Shown: positions 14,534 to 22,962, counted from the stretch's first letter. The stretch is 25,429 bases of DNA from Chitinophaga pinensis (GCA_945889235.1 CAMDBK010000009.1:1-25429); one strand, 5' to 3'. The notes: generated by a model not told the origin, from the letters alone. Program-made: numbers and translations.

Positions 14534-17496
14534 ATTAGTTTTTCTTTATGAACCTGCCTGTCATCGGCATATACTCGTAAAACATATACACCAAGACATT
14601 CACCCAAATCAATTTTTATATTTCCTCTTGCGGTTTTACCCATTTTTTTAGTAAAAACTGTTCTTCCAACTAAATCAAATATTTCTACCCTTACTTCATT
14701 TGCTTCTTGCTCAAGTATGTAATTTACATTAAAGCTATTGTTAAATGGGTTGGGATAAACAGAAATATTTTTCAGGTTGTTGGTTTCGTCCGGTGTTGGT
14801 TGTTGATTAAGTTGCGGCTCTTCTCCATCCCATTTACCTGCACTGTCAGGTATTACTTCAGGCGTTCTTGGGAATACCTCACCATCAACCAACCACAGCA
14901 CTGCCTGCGCATTAATAGCTACTTCATAATCCGATTCAGCCAAATCTTCTATTATTGTTCGTTGTATTCCATTTATATCAAACCATGAATCTTCATTTTC
15001 GGCAAGGGTAACTGCTATGTCGTAAAAATCATAAAAAGCCTCTTCTTCCACATCTTCCAAATCTATACCTTCCAAAACAGTGCGTGCTAATTCTATACTG
15101 TCAACTTCCAGCAATGTTCCCACAAGCAACTTATGCGCTTCTTTATAGTCCAACGTGTCTTTCATATAATAAATCAGCCCGTCTATACTGTCGGCTTCCG
15201 CATATAGTTTGAAAATATTATTGAGGGTTAGAAACAAATCGCTTATTACCCCTTCGCCTTCGCGCTTAATTGCAGTCAAGGTTCTTACCGTGCTTTCAAC
15301 TTGTGCATCAGTAATATCTTCAGGTATAGGTCCTGCAAAAGCATCATCTACTTCTATCCAAACCTCTGCTGATACAGGACAATTCGGCACTGTAAAATCA
15401 ATCTTTTGCTGGCTGCTGAACGAAGTACGGTTTAATGCTGCTGTTAGTACCTCATCTGATAAGGGTGAATTTGCTATCAGTTCAGTTGTAAGTGTAGAAT
15501 TTGGATATGCAGCAGTAGCAATATGTGTCAACATGGTACTTTTTTGTCCATTGTCTAAATCGCCTTCCACATCTGTATATTCATCTTCTAAATCTGCATA
15601 TTTTTCATCCAGTTCTGCTTTTAACGATTTTTCATCTCCAAAATTTCCCCCAGTTGCTACGCAATTTATAGTAGTTCGATCAAAACATGGTTCACCAGTA
15701 ATTCCCAATGTTCCGTTAATTGAAGAGGTTGCAAAATCAGGCACTGCATCCGCAGCATCCGCAGCCCAATAGCTCCAGAACTGTGCCCAGCTCCAGATAT
15801 CATCGCTCTGGTCAATAAATAAATTGTCAGCACGTATATCTGTTAATGCGCACCCAGTTCCCTGCGGTCCAAGTATTTGATTTTGCACCTCAGGGTTCAC
15901 AGCCCATGAGGCTGCATGGTCGGTATATTCGTTGCAGTTAACTTTCAGGTAAGGATTATTTCGCTCCATTTGGTTTCCTATAAAAGTTCCGTTATGGATG
16001 TTGCCTCTTACCAATCCTCCTGCTATTCCATTCAACTTATATCCCTGATTAATAATACCCATATTATAAGAAGGCGATACACCTATATCAGTAAATGTAT
16101 TTTCTTCTAGTTTGAAGTTTTTACAACTTACCGTATAAATCCCCCATGCTTTCCCGCCATAGTTCAAAAAATCGGGCTGTGGCACATTGTAATCACAATC
16201 CGTTACGCGGTCTTGTGTACTGCCGTCTATCTCCGTTCCGTAAAGGCAGTTGTCAAATAAAGCACCGTCAATATGCGTCCACCTCACTTCCGAGCTGTAG
16301 GTTTTTCCAGTCCACACCCCTCGGGTAAGATTAAGAAAACGACTGCGATTATCATCATCTTCACTGTCTGTTGAGTTCACGCTGTAAAGCGCATTAACAC
16401 TCGCTATCCCTAAGCCGCGTTTGTCAGGATTAAAATCGTAAAACTCACCGTTACTGTCCCAGCTGTCATCTAAATCGCACACAAAATCGCAATCGGTAAA
16501 ATCAACCCCGCGCATGCCCCAGATGGTTACGTGCCCGTTGCTGCCTTCGCCATTGTATTCTGTTCCGTTCATAGGCTGGTCGGTTAAGAACGTGCAATTT
16601 ACAAAATTACTGATACTGTATGGCTTGTATTGCATAAAAGCCACATCTTTACGGTTGTTCCTGAACGTGCTGTTTTCAGCTACTATTATACCACCTGTTT
16701 TTGTTACACTACCTTCACCATCAGCGAGCATTACACCCCATTTGGCGTTTTCTATTAATGCTCCGTTTTTCATTATTAATAACCCTTGGGTGGTGTTTGA
16801 GGAAGATGGTGTGGTAACATTAACTGTTCCCTGTGCGTTACCAGGTATTCCCCATACCTCCACACCTTCCCAAACCTCATCACAACTGTTTGTTAAAGTT
16901 CCTCCATCTAGTACCAGCATACCGCCTTCCTCAACTATTATACGGCTGTCTTTGGGCATTCGTACAATATCACTGATAGTTAATTTTGCATCATCCAAAA
17001 CTCTTACAGTATGATGGTAAATGCGTTTAGAGTCGCTCCAGTTCACTTCACCACTGATTTCTATCTCATCTGTGTAATCCTGTATTAAGTCTGTAGTCCA
17101 CGCACCTCTTCCAAAAGTAGAAGCATATAGTTTGCCTTCGCAATAATCAATTTCAATATCCGAAACCACACAAATTGGTAGGTCATTACTAAAACATTCC
17201 CAACTAGACATACTTGCATCTCGATAGTAAACACCCACATCGGTTGCTGCATAAATCAGGTCATTACTACCTTCCTGATAAACTAACCTTGAAACTGGGA
17301 AAATAGGCAATCCATCTGAATATTCGCACCAATTTTGCCCGGCATCTTCTGACTTATAGACACGAACATGACCTTCTGGGTCAATATTTCCAAAGGATAT
17401 CCAAACTTTTGTTCCATCATCTGGATCTGTAACAATGTCCCAAATTGTATGCCCTGCTAATGCGTAATTATCAATTTCTTCTAACTCTGTCAGACC
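14518..17496 (-). CDS. T9SS-exported Asp-box / beta-helix protein, 5' end missing
   Basis: The open frame runs 992 codons from just below an in-frame stop at 17497-17499, with no ATG at the top. TTG at 17308-17310 could serve as a start, giving 930 residues without a signal peptide. Clear protein sequence lies above that TTG: YKSEDAGQNW is an exact Asp-box (S-x-D-x-G-x-x-W) of sialidase-type propellers, so coding extends upstream and the gene is truncated. After the propeller end (STFGRGAWTTDL) come a right-handed beta-helix-like part (VEEGGMLVLDGGTLTN, NGALIENAKWGVML, NCTFLTDQP), an acidic helical part, and a C-terminal type A T9SS sorting domain (ISVYPNPFNNSFNV...GVYVLRVYADD). A T9SS protein needs a signal peptide, so this copy is probably non-functional unless the missing part lies elsewhere. 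It overlaps the next gene by 16 bases. Confidence 0.8.
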   Translation of the reverse strand, partial: GLTELEEIDNYALAGHTIWDIVTDPDDGTKVWISFGNIDPEGHVRVYKSEDAGQNWCEYSDGLPIFPVSRLVYQEGSNDLIYAATDVGVYYRDASMSSWECFSNDLPICVVSDIEIDYCEGKLYASTFGRGAWTTDLIQDYTDEIEISGEVNWSDSKRIYHHTVRVLDDAKLTISDIVRMPKDSRIIVEEGGMLVLDGGTLTNSCDEVWEGVEVWGIPGNAQGTVNVTTPSSSNTTQGLLIMKNGALIENAKWGVMLADGEGSVTKTGGIIVAENSTFRNNRKDVAFMQYKPYSISNFVNCTFLTDQPMNGTEYNGEGSNGHVTIWGMRGVDFTDCDFVCDLDDSWDSNGEFYDFNPDKRGLGIASVNALYSVNSTDSEDDDNRSRFLNLTRGVWTGKTYSSEVRWTHIDGALFDNCLYGTEIDGSTQDRVTDCDYNVPQPDFLNYGGKAWGIYTVSCKNFKLEENTFTDIGVSPSYNMGIINQGYKLNGIAGGLVRGNIHNGTFIGNQMERNNPYLKVNCNEYTDHAASWAVNPEVQNQILGPQGTGCALTDIRADNLFIDQSDDIWSWAQFWSYWAADAADAVPDFATSSINGTLGITGEPCFDRTTINCVATGGNFGDEKSLKAELDEKYADLEDEYTDVEGDLDNGQKSTMLTHIATAAYPNSTLTTELIANSPLSDEVLTAALNRTSFSSQQKIDFTVPNCPVSAEVWIEVDDAFAGPIPEDITDAQVESTVRTLTAIKREGEGVISDLFLTLNNIFKLYAEADSIDGLIYYMKDTLDYKEAHKLLVGTLLEVDSIELARTVLEGIDLEDVEEEAFYDFYDIAVTLAENEDSWFDINGIQRTIIEDLAESDYEVAINAQAVLWLVDGEVFPRTPEVIPDSAGKWDGEEPQLNQQPTPDETNNLKNISVYPNPFNNSFNVNYILEQEANEVRVEIFDLVGRTVFTKKMGKTARGNIKIDLGECLGVYVLRVYADDRQVHKEKLICLQR

Positions 17497-17609
17497 TTAT
17501 ACAGCCGATGATTGGCTTGTGTTCACAACTTTAATAGCAACACCCCATCTGCTTCCCTACTCCCGCCTTTATACCTAATATACTTTTTCAGCATATACAA
17601 AACCCTTCC

Positions 17610-17627
17610 CTTTGTTGCCAAACAAAG
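17610..17627 (+). promoter_or_regulatory. Hairpin in the leader of the small gene
   Basis: CTTTGTT (17610-17616), GCCA, AACAAAG (17621-17627) forms a 7-bp hairpin ending ten bases before the ATG at 17638. An alternative GTTGC/GCAAC pairing overlaps it. A TACTTTTT box at 17581-17588 could be the promoter. The regulatory role is a guess. Confidence 0.3.
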
Positions 17628-17637
17628 CAACAGTAGG

Positions 17638-17922
17638 ATGTCCTACCATAAATACAAAGAATTAATGCACAACTGTTTTCTCCGGGTTCTTAAAGATTTT
17701 GAGATTACAAAAGAGGAATTTCTTCGTGCTACAAATCTTTGTAGTTCAAACGGAGGAGCATACTACGATGGAAAGAAGATTGCTTCAGGACAAAAAATCT
17801 CAGTAATGTGTATTCAGCTCAATATCCCGTTCGACAATGTCCTAGCGTATCTTAAACAACACCTTCCTTCTCTAAATGAAGTAATCATTGTAAAAACAAC
17901 CCAGTTACAACAACCGAATTAA
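17638..17922 (+). CDS. Small protein of unknown function upstream of array 2
   Basis: The product has 94 residues: MSYHKYKELMHNCFLRVLKDFEI, then KEEFLRATNLCSSNGGAYYDGKKIASGQKISVMCIQLNIPFDNVLAYLKQHLPSL. It looks like a compact helical cytoplasmic protein with two helix pairs and no signal peptide. The frame is open 42 codons further upstream, but the ATG at 17638 is preferred: it follows AGTAGG and a hairpin, and the upstream part has no coding character. The last codons (TQLQQPN) and the stop lie in the first unit of the 21-bp array, so the array begins as an in-frame extension of this protein. It is divergent from the truncated T9SS gene and on the same strand as the 404-residue gene. I do not recognise the family. 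Confidence 0.6.
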   Translation: MSYHKYKELMHNCFLRVLKDFEITKEEFLRATNLCSSNGGAYYDGKKIASGQKISVMCIQLNIPFDNVLAYLKQHLPSLNEVIIVKTTQLQQPN

Positions 17923-18198
17923 CACTTACAACAAAAGAATAGCCATTTACAACAATCAAAACCCCGTCAACAACAAAATAATCAACACTTACAACAATCA
18001 ACACCACACCAACAACAACCGGAACGCCATCATCAACAAAATAATTGCCGCCTGCAACAACCAAAACCCCGCTTACAACACTCAAAACCCCATCAACAAC
18101 AAAAGAAACGCCATTTACAACACTCAAAACCCCGTCAACAACAAAATAATTAACACCAACAACAATCGAAACGCAAACATCAACACTCAAAACCCCAT
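17905..18198 (+). repeat. Array 2: 14 degenerate 21-bp tandem units
   Basis: Fourteen units in exact 21-bp register (14 x 21 = 294 bp) start at 17905 and every 21 bases to 18178. Most read (T/C)-(T/A)-(A/T)-CAACA, a variable triplet, AAA and a C-rich end such as CCCCGT or CGCCAT. There is a higher-order pattern: the 42 bases at 17947-17988 recur at 18115-18156, eight units on, with two differences. G is rare on the plus strand. In the frame of the small gene it reads as heptapeptides such as HLQQSKP, RQQQNNQ, RLQHSKP, interrupted by TAA in the first unit and again at about 18151. It fills the gap between the small gene and the 404-residue gene. Confidence 0.92.
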
Positions 18199-18247
18199 CG
18201 TAAATCAAAAATTCACCAATTCACTTAATCACTAAATAAACAAAACC

Positions 18248-19462
18248 ATGCAAAACCGCACCGCCAACCTCGTAAACATGATCCGCGCAACACTACTCTA
18301 TTGCGCAAACAATGTAGCAGCCACCGCAGGCATAATAGCCTTCGCTGTCGCCAAAGCAGCAGCCGATACCAAACTATTACTCATCGAGCAACTCGACCAA
18401 ATCGCAGAAGGAACCTCCTCAGGCGTAACCCTCGACACCAATGCCATCCGCAAAGCCATGACAGATATAGCCTTCAAATGCTGCAACGCCCTTATCGCCT
18501 ATGCAGCCTCCGTGCATAACAATACACTAATGGCAAAAGTAAAATTCACCCGCTCTGATTTCCGCGGAATGAAAAAAGAAGAAATCGCTGACATCTGCCA
18601 AACCATCCATGACGAAGCAAATACCAACGTTGCAGTTGCCGGTGCTTTCGGCTACCTTGCTACCGATGTTACCGACCTGCAAACCTCTATAAATCTTTTC
18701 CGCACCGCAGCGCAAAATCCCCGTCAGGCAATTATCTCCAAAACCCTTGCCCTCGAACAGATAAACTCCATAACCCGTGATATAATCGACAACAGTTTCA
18801 AACTCGGAATGGATAAAATGGCAAACACATTGTTAACCACCAATCCCGTATTTGTCAGCGGATACATCCATTCCCGCGAAGTAATCAATATTGGCTCCAC
18901 CACAGCTAAAGTGCGCGGCATCATCAAAAACGAAGAAGAAGTTCCGGTTGTTGACGCTTCATTTTATCTCACCCTTGCAGGTGATAATCACAAAGTAGAC
19001 GAAACACAATCAATCCTCGGAGGCAAATTCTCAATCTCCAACTTACTTGCAAATGATTACGACCTCTACTGGTCACACCCCTTCTACCAAACAAAAACTG
19101 AAACAAATGTCCACATCGCTGCCGGTAAAGAAATAAGACGCAACGTTACATTGTTACACCTCCCGCCTATCACCGGAACAATAAACGCGGCACAACTAAT
19201 AAACATCTTCGGTCCCTCAAACCCTGCATGGCGTGTAGGCCTAACTATCAAAATCAAAAACACAACAACCGGCACAAATAATACCAGCATTACCTTCTAT
19301 GCCGCCTCCGACCCGGCCGAGAGTTACTCAGGCTCCAACAACTTGCAGTTATCCAATGGACAAGAGCAAACCATTACCATTACCCCTGCCGATTACAACA
19401 ACTTTTTAAACGCCTTTAATCAAACCCCGTTTCCCGCAACCTACGAAATAACATTCCTGTAG
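18248..19462 (+). CDS. 404-residue protein, helical N-domain plus carboxypeptidase-regulatory-like domain
   Basis: Residues 1-210 are almost all helical and Ala-rich (NMIRATLLYCANNVAATAGIIA, KCCNALIAYAASVHNNTLMAKVKFTRSDF, LQTSINLFRTAAQNPRQAI), without a signal peptide. Residues about 222-300 match a carboxypeptidase-regulatory-like / CnaB-type beta-sandwich (VRGIIKNEEEVPVVDASFYLTL, GGKFSISNLLANDYDLYWSHPFY, VHIAAGKEIRRNVTL). Residues 305-404 are another beta-rich part ending FPATYEITFL. From memory of Bacteroidota genomes this overall architecture recurs in uncharacterised proteins, but no function is known to me. The ATG at 18248 follows a CA-rich leader made by the 21-bp array, without a Shine-Dalgarno site. 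The gene has its own terminator and may share a transcript with the small upstream gene. Confidence 0.7.
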   Translation: MQNRTANLVNMIRATLLYCANNVAATAGIIAFAVAKAAADTKLLLIEQLDQIAEGTSSGVTLDTNAIRKAMTDIAFKCCNALIAYAASVHNNTLMAKVKFTRSDFRGMKKEEIADICQTIHDEANTNVAVAGAFGYLATDVTDLQTSINLFRTAAQNPRQAIISKTLALEQINSITRDIIDNSFKLGMDKMANTLLTTNPVFVSGYIHSREVINIGSTTAKVRGIIKNEEEVPVVDASFYLTLAGDNHKVDETQSILGGKFSISNLLANDYDLYWSHPFYQTKTETNVHIAAGKEIRRNVTLLHLPPITGTINAAQLINIFGPSNPAWRVGLTIKIKNTTTGTNNTSITFYAASDPAESYSGSNNLQLSNGQEQTITITPADYNNFLNAFNQTPFPATYEITFL

Positions 19463-19498
19463 AGACACGATGCAGTTGGGACACGATGCTCGTGTCTC
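19460..19498. repeat. GAGACACGA inverted repeat
   Basis: GAGACACGA (19462-19470) and TCGTGTCTC (19490-19498) are perfect 9-bp arms; GACACGATGC occurs twice in direct orientation within them. It overlaps the stop codon of the 404-residue gene. Related AGACACGATGC repeats are dispersed in other bacterial genomes. Confidence 0.75.
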
Positions 19499-19507
19499 AT
19501 ATAAAAC

Positions 19508-19540
19508 AAAAAGCCCCACACCTCAGGCGTGGGGCTTTTT
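19508..19540 (+). terminator. Intrinsic terminator after the 404-residue gene
   Basis: AAAAAGCCCCAC (19508-19519) pairs with GTGGGGCTTTTT (19529-19540), with two further G-C pairs inside the loop across one mismatch, and is followed by TT. The arms share AAAAAGCCCC with the terminator at 12999. Confidence 0.9.
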
Positions 19541-19555
19541 TTACAGCTACTAATA

Positions 19556-19592
19556 TACTTTCGCTTTCTCTAATATTTTCTAATTACTTTCG
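19556..19592 (+). promoter_or_regulatory. Two tandem TACTTTCG boxes before the RND gene
   Basis: TACTTTCG at 19556-19563 and again at 19585-19592, 29 bases apart, each followed by CT and preceded by TAAT. They resemble the Bacteroidota -7 box and lie 67 and 38 bases before the ATG. They may be two promoters or a short duplication. Confidence 0.4.
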
Positions 19593-19629
19593 CTGCTGCT
19601 AATCCAAAACCATTTCCTTTGCAAAATAT

Positions 19630-22017
19630 ATGTGGGAAAAATCAGCACGAATAATTCTTCGCCAACGCATAGCAATCCTTGTTATCATTGGCTTACTTAC
19701 CGCCCTTATGGGCTGGTATGCACAGTTCGCTGAAATCCGTTACGACTTTGCCAAAATGCTGCCTGCCGATGACAGCACGTTAATCAAATACGAAAAATTT
19801 AAAAAACTCTTTGGCGAAGACGGCAACGTACTTTTCTTAGGTATCACTGACAAACAACTTTATAACCTCGACCACTTCAATGCCTGGTATGATTTAGGCC
19901 AGAAAATGAAACAACTCGAAGGTGTTGATGAAGTGGTTTCGGTGGCAAAACTCTATAACCTTACCCGCAACGACAGCCTTAAGAAATTTGATTTCACACC
20001 CATCCTTAATCGTAAACCGCAATCACAGACTGAACTCGACAGCCTGAAAAAAATCATTACAGGATTACCCTTTTACAGCGATATAATTTACAATCCCGAA
20101 ACCGGCACTACGCTTATGTTTATTACCATGAGTAAGAAAGTGCTCGATAATAAAAAGCGCAACAAATTAGTTTTACAGATTGAAGAAACGGCTGCTGCAT
20201 TTGAAGCCGATAGAAAAATGGATGTACATTTTTCGGGCTTGCCGTATATCCGCAGCAAAGTGGCAATACAGGTTGCCGATGAGCTTACCATGTTTCTTTT
20301 TCTTGCGGCATTTATTACGTCACTCGTTCTTTATCTTTTTTTCCGCTCGTTTAAAATAGTTTTTGTTTCCATGCTCGTTCTTGCAATAGGTGTGGTATGG
20401 TGTATGGGCCTTATCGGGTTAATGGGTTATAAAATCAGCATCCTCACCGGACTTATTCCTCCGCTGCTTATTGTTATCGGCATCCCCAATAATATTTTCC
20501 TTATCAATAAATACCACCGTGAATACAAGACACATGGTAATCAGGCGAGGTCGCTTATGCGCACCATTTCAAAAGTAGGTAATGCAACTTTCCTCACCAA
20601 TGCAAACACTGCCGTTGGCTTTGCTACATTTCTGTTGGTTGATAGTCAGCTCATGCAGGAATTCGGTATTGTGGCAACCATCAGCGTAATGATTATCTTC
20701 TTTCTTTCACTCGCTCTTATTCCTATCTTCTTCAGTTTTCTTCCACCGCCATCCGTAAAACATACCAAACATTTAGACAACCGTTTTCTCGGAAACTTTG
20801 TTGAAAAACTAATCATCCTCGTAACCGAACACCGTAAAGCTGTCTATGTTGTTTCTATACTGTTTACGCTCGTTTCAATCTGGGGAATTACCAAAATGAA
20901 AACCACCGGAAATATTGTGGACGACCTTCCCCGTTACGACCCGGTGTATGTTGACCTCAAATATTTTGAGAAAAATTTTAATGGTGTAATGCCTTTTGAA
21001 ATTGAAATTGACACGAAGAAGAAAGGCAAGGTAATGAGCCCTGTCCTATTTAAAAAGATTGATGAACTGCAGCAGGTGATTGCTACGTATCCTGAGTTTT
21101 CAAAACCGCTTTCAGTGCTCGAAGTTTTCAAATTCTCCAAGCAGGCTTTTTACCGGGGCGATGCAGAAAAGTATAGCATTCCCAATGCGCAGGAACAAGG
21201 TTTCATTCTGGATTATGTTCCCGAACAAACAAAAAACCGTAACCTGCTTCATTCGTTTATTGACAGCAACAGACAGATAACCCGTGTTACTGCTCATATT
21301 GAAGACATCGGCACTCCACAACTCCGGGCGCTGAAAGAAAGTATTCAGCCAAAAATAGATTCCATTTTTCCGCCTGATAAATACAACGTAACACTTACCG
21401 GAACCAGTGTGGTTTTCCTGAAAGGCAATGAGTACATGATAAGTAATTTGCTTTGGAGTTTGCTGCTCGCCATCTTCCTTATTTCATTGATGATGGCAGG
21501 AATGTTTTCATCTTGGCGCATGGTAATGATTTCACTTATTCCCAATATTATTCCGCAATTAGTTACGGCAGGAGTAATGGGTTTTGTAGGCATTCCCATT
21601 AAAATTTCCACTATTCTTGTATTCAGTATCGCTTACGGAATTTCGGTGGATAACACCATTCACTTTCTTGCCAAATATCGTCAGGAATTGAAACTGCACA
21701 ATTGGAATATCCGCAAATCTGCCATTCTCACGTTGCGCGAAACAGGCATAAGCATTATGTACACTTCCGTTATTTTATTTTTCGGTTTCGGAATATTCTG
21801 CGCCTCAACATTTGGCGGAACACAGGCACTGGGATTACTTACCGCAATCACATTATTAGTTTCCATGTTCACTAACCTTATCATTCTTCCTGCGCTCATT
21901 CTTTCATTGGATAAATCCATTACCACCAAAGCATTTAAAGAACCGTTGCTTGAAATTTATGACGAAGAAGAAGACATTAACCTTGAAAGTTTAAAGATTA
22001 AAAAAGAAGAACAATGA
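19630..22017 (+). CDS. RND/MMPL-family transporter
   Basis: The product has 795 residues with the two-fold RND layout: helix 1 (about 13-30), a large periplasmic loop, helices 2-6 (about 218-372), helix 7 (about 403-422), a second loop, and helices 8-12 (about 618-770). Conserved segments are LPADDSTLIKYEKFKKLFGEDGN at the start of loop 1, GIPNNIFLINKYHRE in helix 4 and its surroundings, and the equivalent GISVDNTIHFLAKYRQE in the second half. This single-gene form belongs to the HAE3/MMPL group that moves lipids or other hydrophobic compounds with the proton gradient. No adaptor or outer-membrane channel gene adjoins it. It overlaps rfbA by four bases (ATGA), so they share a transcript, which hints at an envelope-related role. 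The substrate is unknown. Confidence 0.88.
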   Translation: MWEKSARIILRQRIAILVIIGLLTALMGWYAQFAEIRYDFAKMLPADDSTLIKYEKFKKLFGEDGNVLFLGITDKQLYNLDHFNAWYDLGQKMKQLEGVDEVVSVAKLYNLTRNDSLKKFDFTPILNRKPQSQTELDSLKKIITGLPFYSDIIYNPETGTTLMFITMSKKVLDNKKRNKLVLQIEETAAAFEADRKMDVHFSGLPYIRSKVAIQVADELTMFLFLAAFITSLVLYLFFRSFKIVFVSMLVLAIGVVWCMGLIGLMGYKISILTGLIPPLLIVIGIPNNIFLINKYHREYKTHGNQARSLMRTISKVGNATFLTNANTAVGFATFLLVDSQLMQEFGIVATISVMIIFFLSLALIPIFFSFLPPPSVKHTKHLDNRFLGNFVEKLIILVTEHRKAVYVVSILFTLVSIWGITKMKTTGNIVDDLPRYDPVYVDLKYFEKNFNGVMPFEIEIDTKKKGKVMSPVLFKKIDELQQVIATYPEFSKPLSVLEVFKFSKQAFYRGDAEKYSIPNAQEQGFILDYVPEQTKNRNLLHSFIDSNRQITRVTAHIEDIGTPQLRALKESIQPKIDSIFPPDKYNVTLTGTSVVFLKGNEYMISNLLWSLLLAIFLISLMMAGMFSSWRMVMISLIPNIIPQLVTAGVMGFVGIPIKISTILVFSIAYGISVDNTIHFLAKYRQELKLHNWNIRKSAILTLRETGISIMYTSVILFFGFGIFCASTFGGTQALGLLTAITLLVSMFTNLIILPALILSLDKSITTKAFKEPLLEIYDEEEDINLESLKIKKEEQ

Positions 22018-22880
22018 AGGGAATAATTTTAGCCGGAGGAAGCGGTACACGTCTGCATCCGCTTACACTTGCGGTAAGTAAACAACTCATGCCGGTTTAT
22101 GATAAACCTATGATTTATTATCCGCTTTCGGTTTTGTTGATGGCAGGCATCCGTGAAATATTAATCATTTCAACCCCGCATGATTTACCACATTTTAAAA
22201 AGCTGCTGGGCAACGGTGAATCGCTTGGCTGTGCCTTTTCTTACGAAGAACAAAAAGTCCCGAACGGACTTGCTCAAGCATTTGTAATTGGCGAAAAATT
22301 TATCGGTAACGATAAAGTTGCCCTCATACTTGGCGACAATATTTTTTACGGTTCAGGTTTGGTAGAACTCGTGCAGCAACATAATAGTCCCGATGGGGGA
22401 GTAGTGTTTGCTTATCACGTTTCAGACCCTGAACGCTACGGTGTGGTTGATTTTGACAAAAACCTGAATGCACTTTCCATTGAAGAAAAACCAAAACAAC
22501 CCAAATCAAATTATGCAGTTCCCGGTTTGTATTTTTATGACAACAGCGTAGTGGAGGTTGCAAAAGATTTGAAACCCAGCGCGCGTGGTGAATACGAAAT
22601 AACCGATGTAAACAAACATTACCTCGCTGCCGGAAAACTGAAAGTCGGTCTTCTTGACCGCGGCACTGCCTGGTTAGATACAGGCACCTTTGCCTCACTG
22701 ATGCAGGCCGGACAATTTGTGCAGGTAATAGAAGAACGGCAGGGTTTAAAAATCGGATGCATTGAAGAGCTTGCCTGGCGCATGAAGTTTATTGATGATG
22801 CACAGTTGGGCAAACTTGCTGAACCACTTTTGAAAAGCGGTTACGGTAATTATCTGCTCACGCTTTTACCGAAAAAATAA
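22014..22880 (+). CDS. rfbA: Glucose-1-phosphate thymidylyltransferase
   Basis: The product has 288 residues, full length for RmlA/RfbA. The N-terminal nucleotidyltransferase signature is LAGGSGTRLHPLT (6-18), with SKQLMPVYDKPMIYYPLS following, then LGDNIFYG (the Asp that binds metal), EEKPKQPKSNYAVPGLYFYD and RGTAWLDTGT. The enzyme makes dTDP-glucose from dTTP and glucose-1-phosphate, the first step to dTDP-L-rhamnose and other deoxysugars for surface polysaccharides. The usual rfbB, C and D genes do not follow here. Its ATG overlaps the stop of the RND gene, so translation is probably coupled. Identification is firm. Confidence 0.96.
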   Translation: MKGIILAGGSGTRLHPLTLAVSKQLMPVYDKPMIYYPLSVLLMAGIREILIISTPHDLPHFKKLLGNGESLGCAFSYEEQKVPNGLAQAFVIGEKFIGNDKVALILGDNIFYGSGLVELVQQHNSPDGGVVFAYHVSDPERYGVVDFDKNLNALSIEEKPKQPKSNYAVPGLYFYDNSVVEVAKDLKPSARGEYEITDVNKHYLAAGKLKVGLLDRGTAWLDTGTFASLMQAGQFVQVIEERQGLKIGCIEELAWRMKFIDDAQLGKLAEPLLKSGYGNYLLTLLPKK

Positions 22881-22893
22881 TTATAGGCGGGGT

Positions 22894-22942
22894 GTCACCC
22901 TGAGCGGTTTTTGTCACAGTGAGCGTAGTCGAACTGCGAAGG
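22894..22942. repeat. GTCACCCTGAGCG-type dispersed repeat
   Basis: GTCACCCTGAGCG (22894-22906) is followed by GTCACAGTGAGCG (22913-22925) and then TAGTCGAACTGCGAAGG. This resembles the GTCA..CTGA repeats common between Bacteroidota genes and lies between convergent genes. Confidence 0.6.
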
Positions 22943-22962
22943 GCACACAATATAATCTCAGA

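Noticed and set aside
15209..15772. Plus-strand frame of 187 codons inside the T9SS Asp-box gene
   Set aside because: Antisense to a gene with clear domains; Ser-rich low-complexity product, no family resemblance.
17885..18208. Minus-strand frame of about 107 codons rich in Val across array 2
   Set aside because: It is the antisense of the CA-rich repeat; Val/Gly periodicity follows from the units, and it overlaps the end of the small plus-strand gene.
22324..22698. Minus-strand frame of 124 codons inside rfbA
   Set aside because: Shadow of a firmly identified gene.
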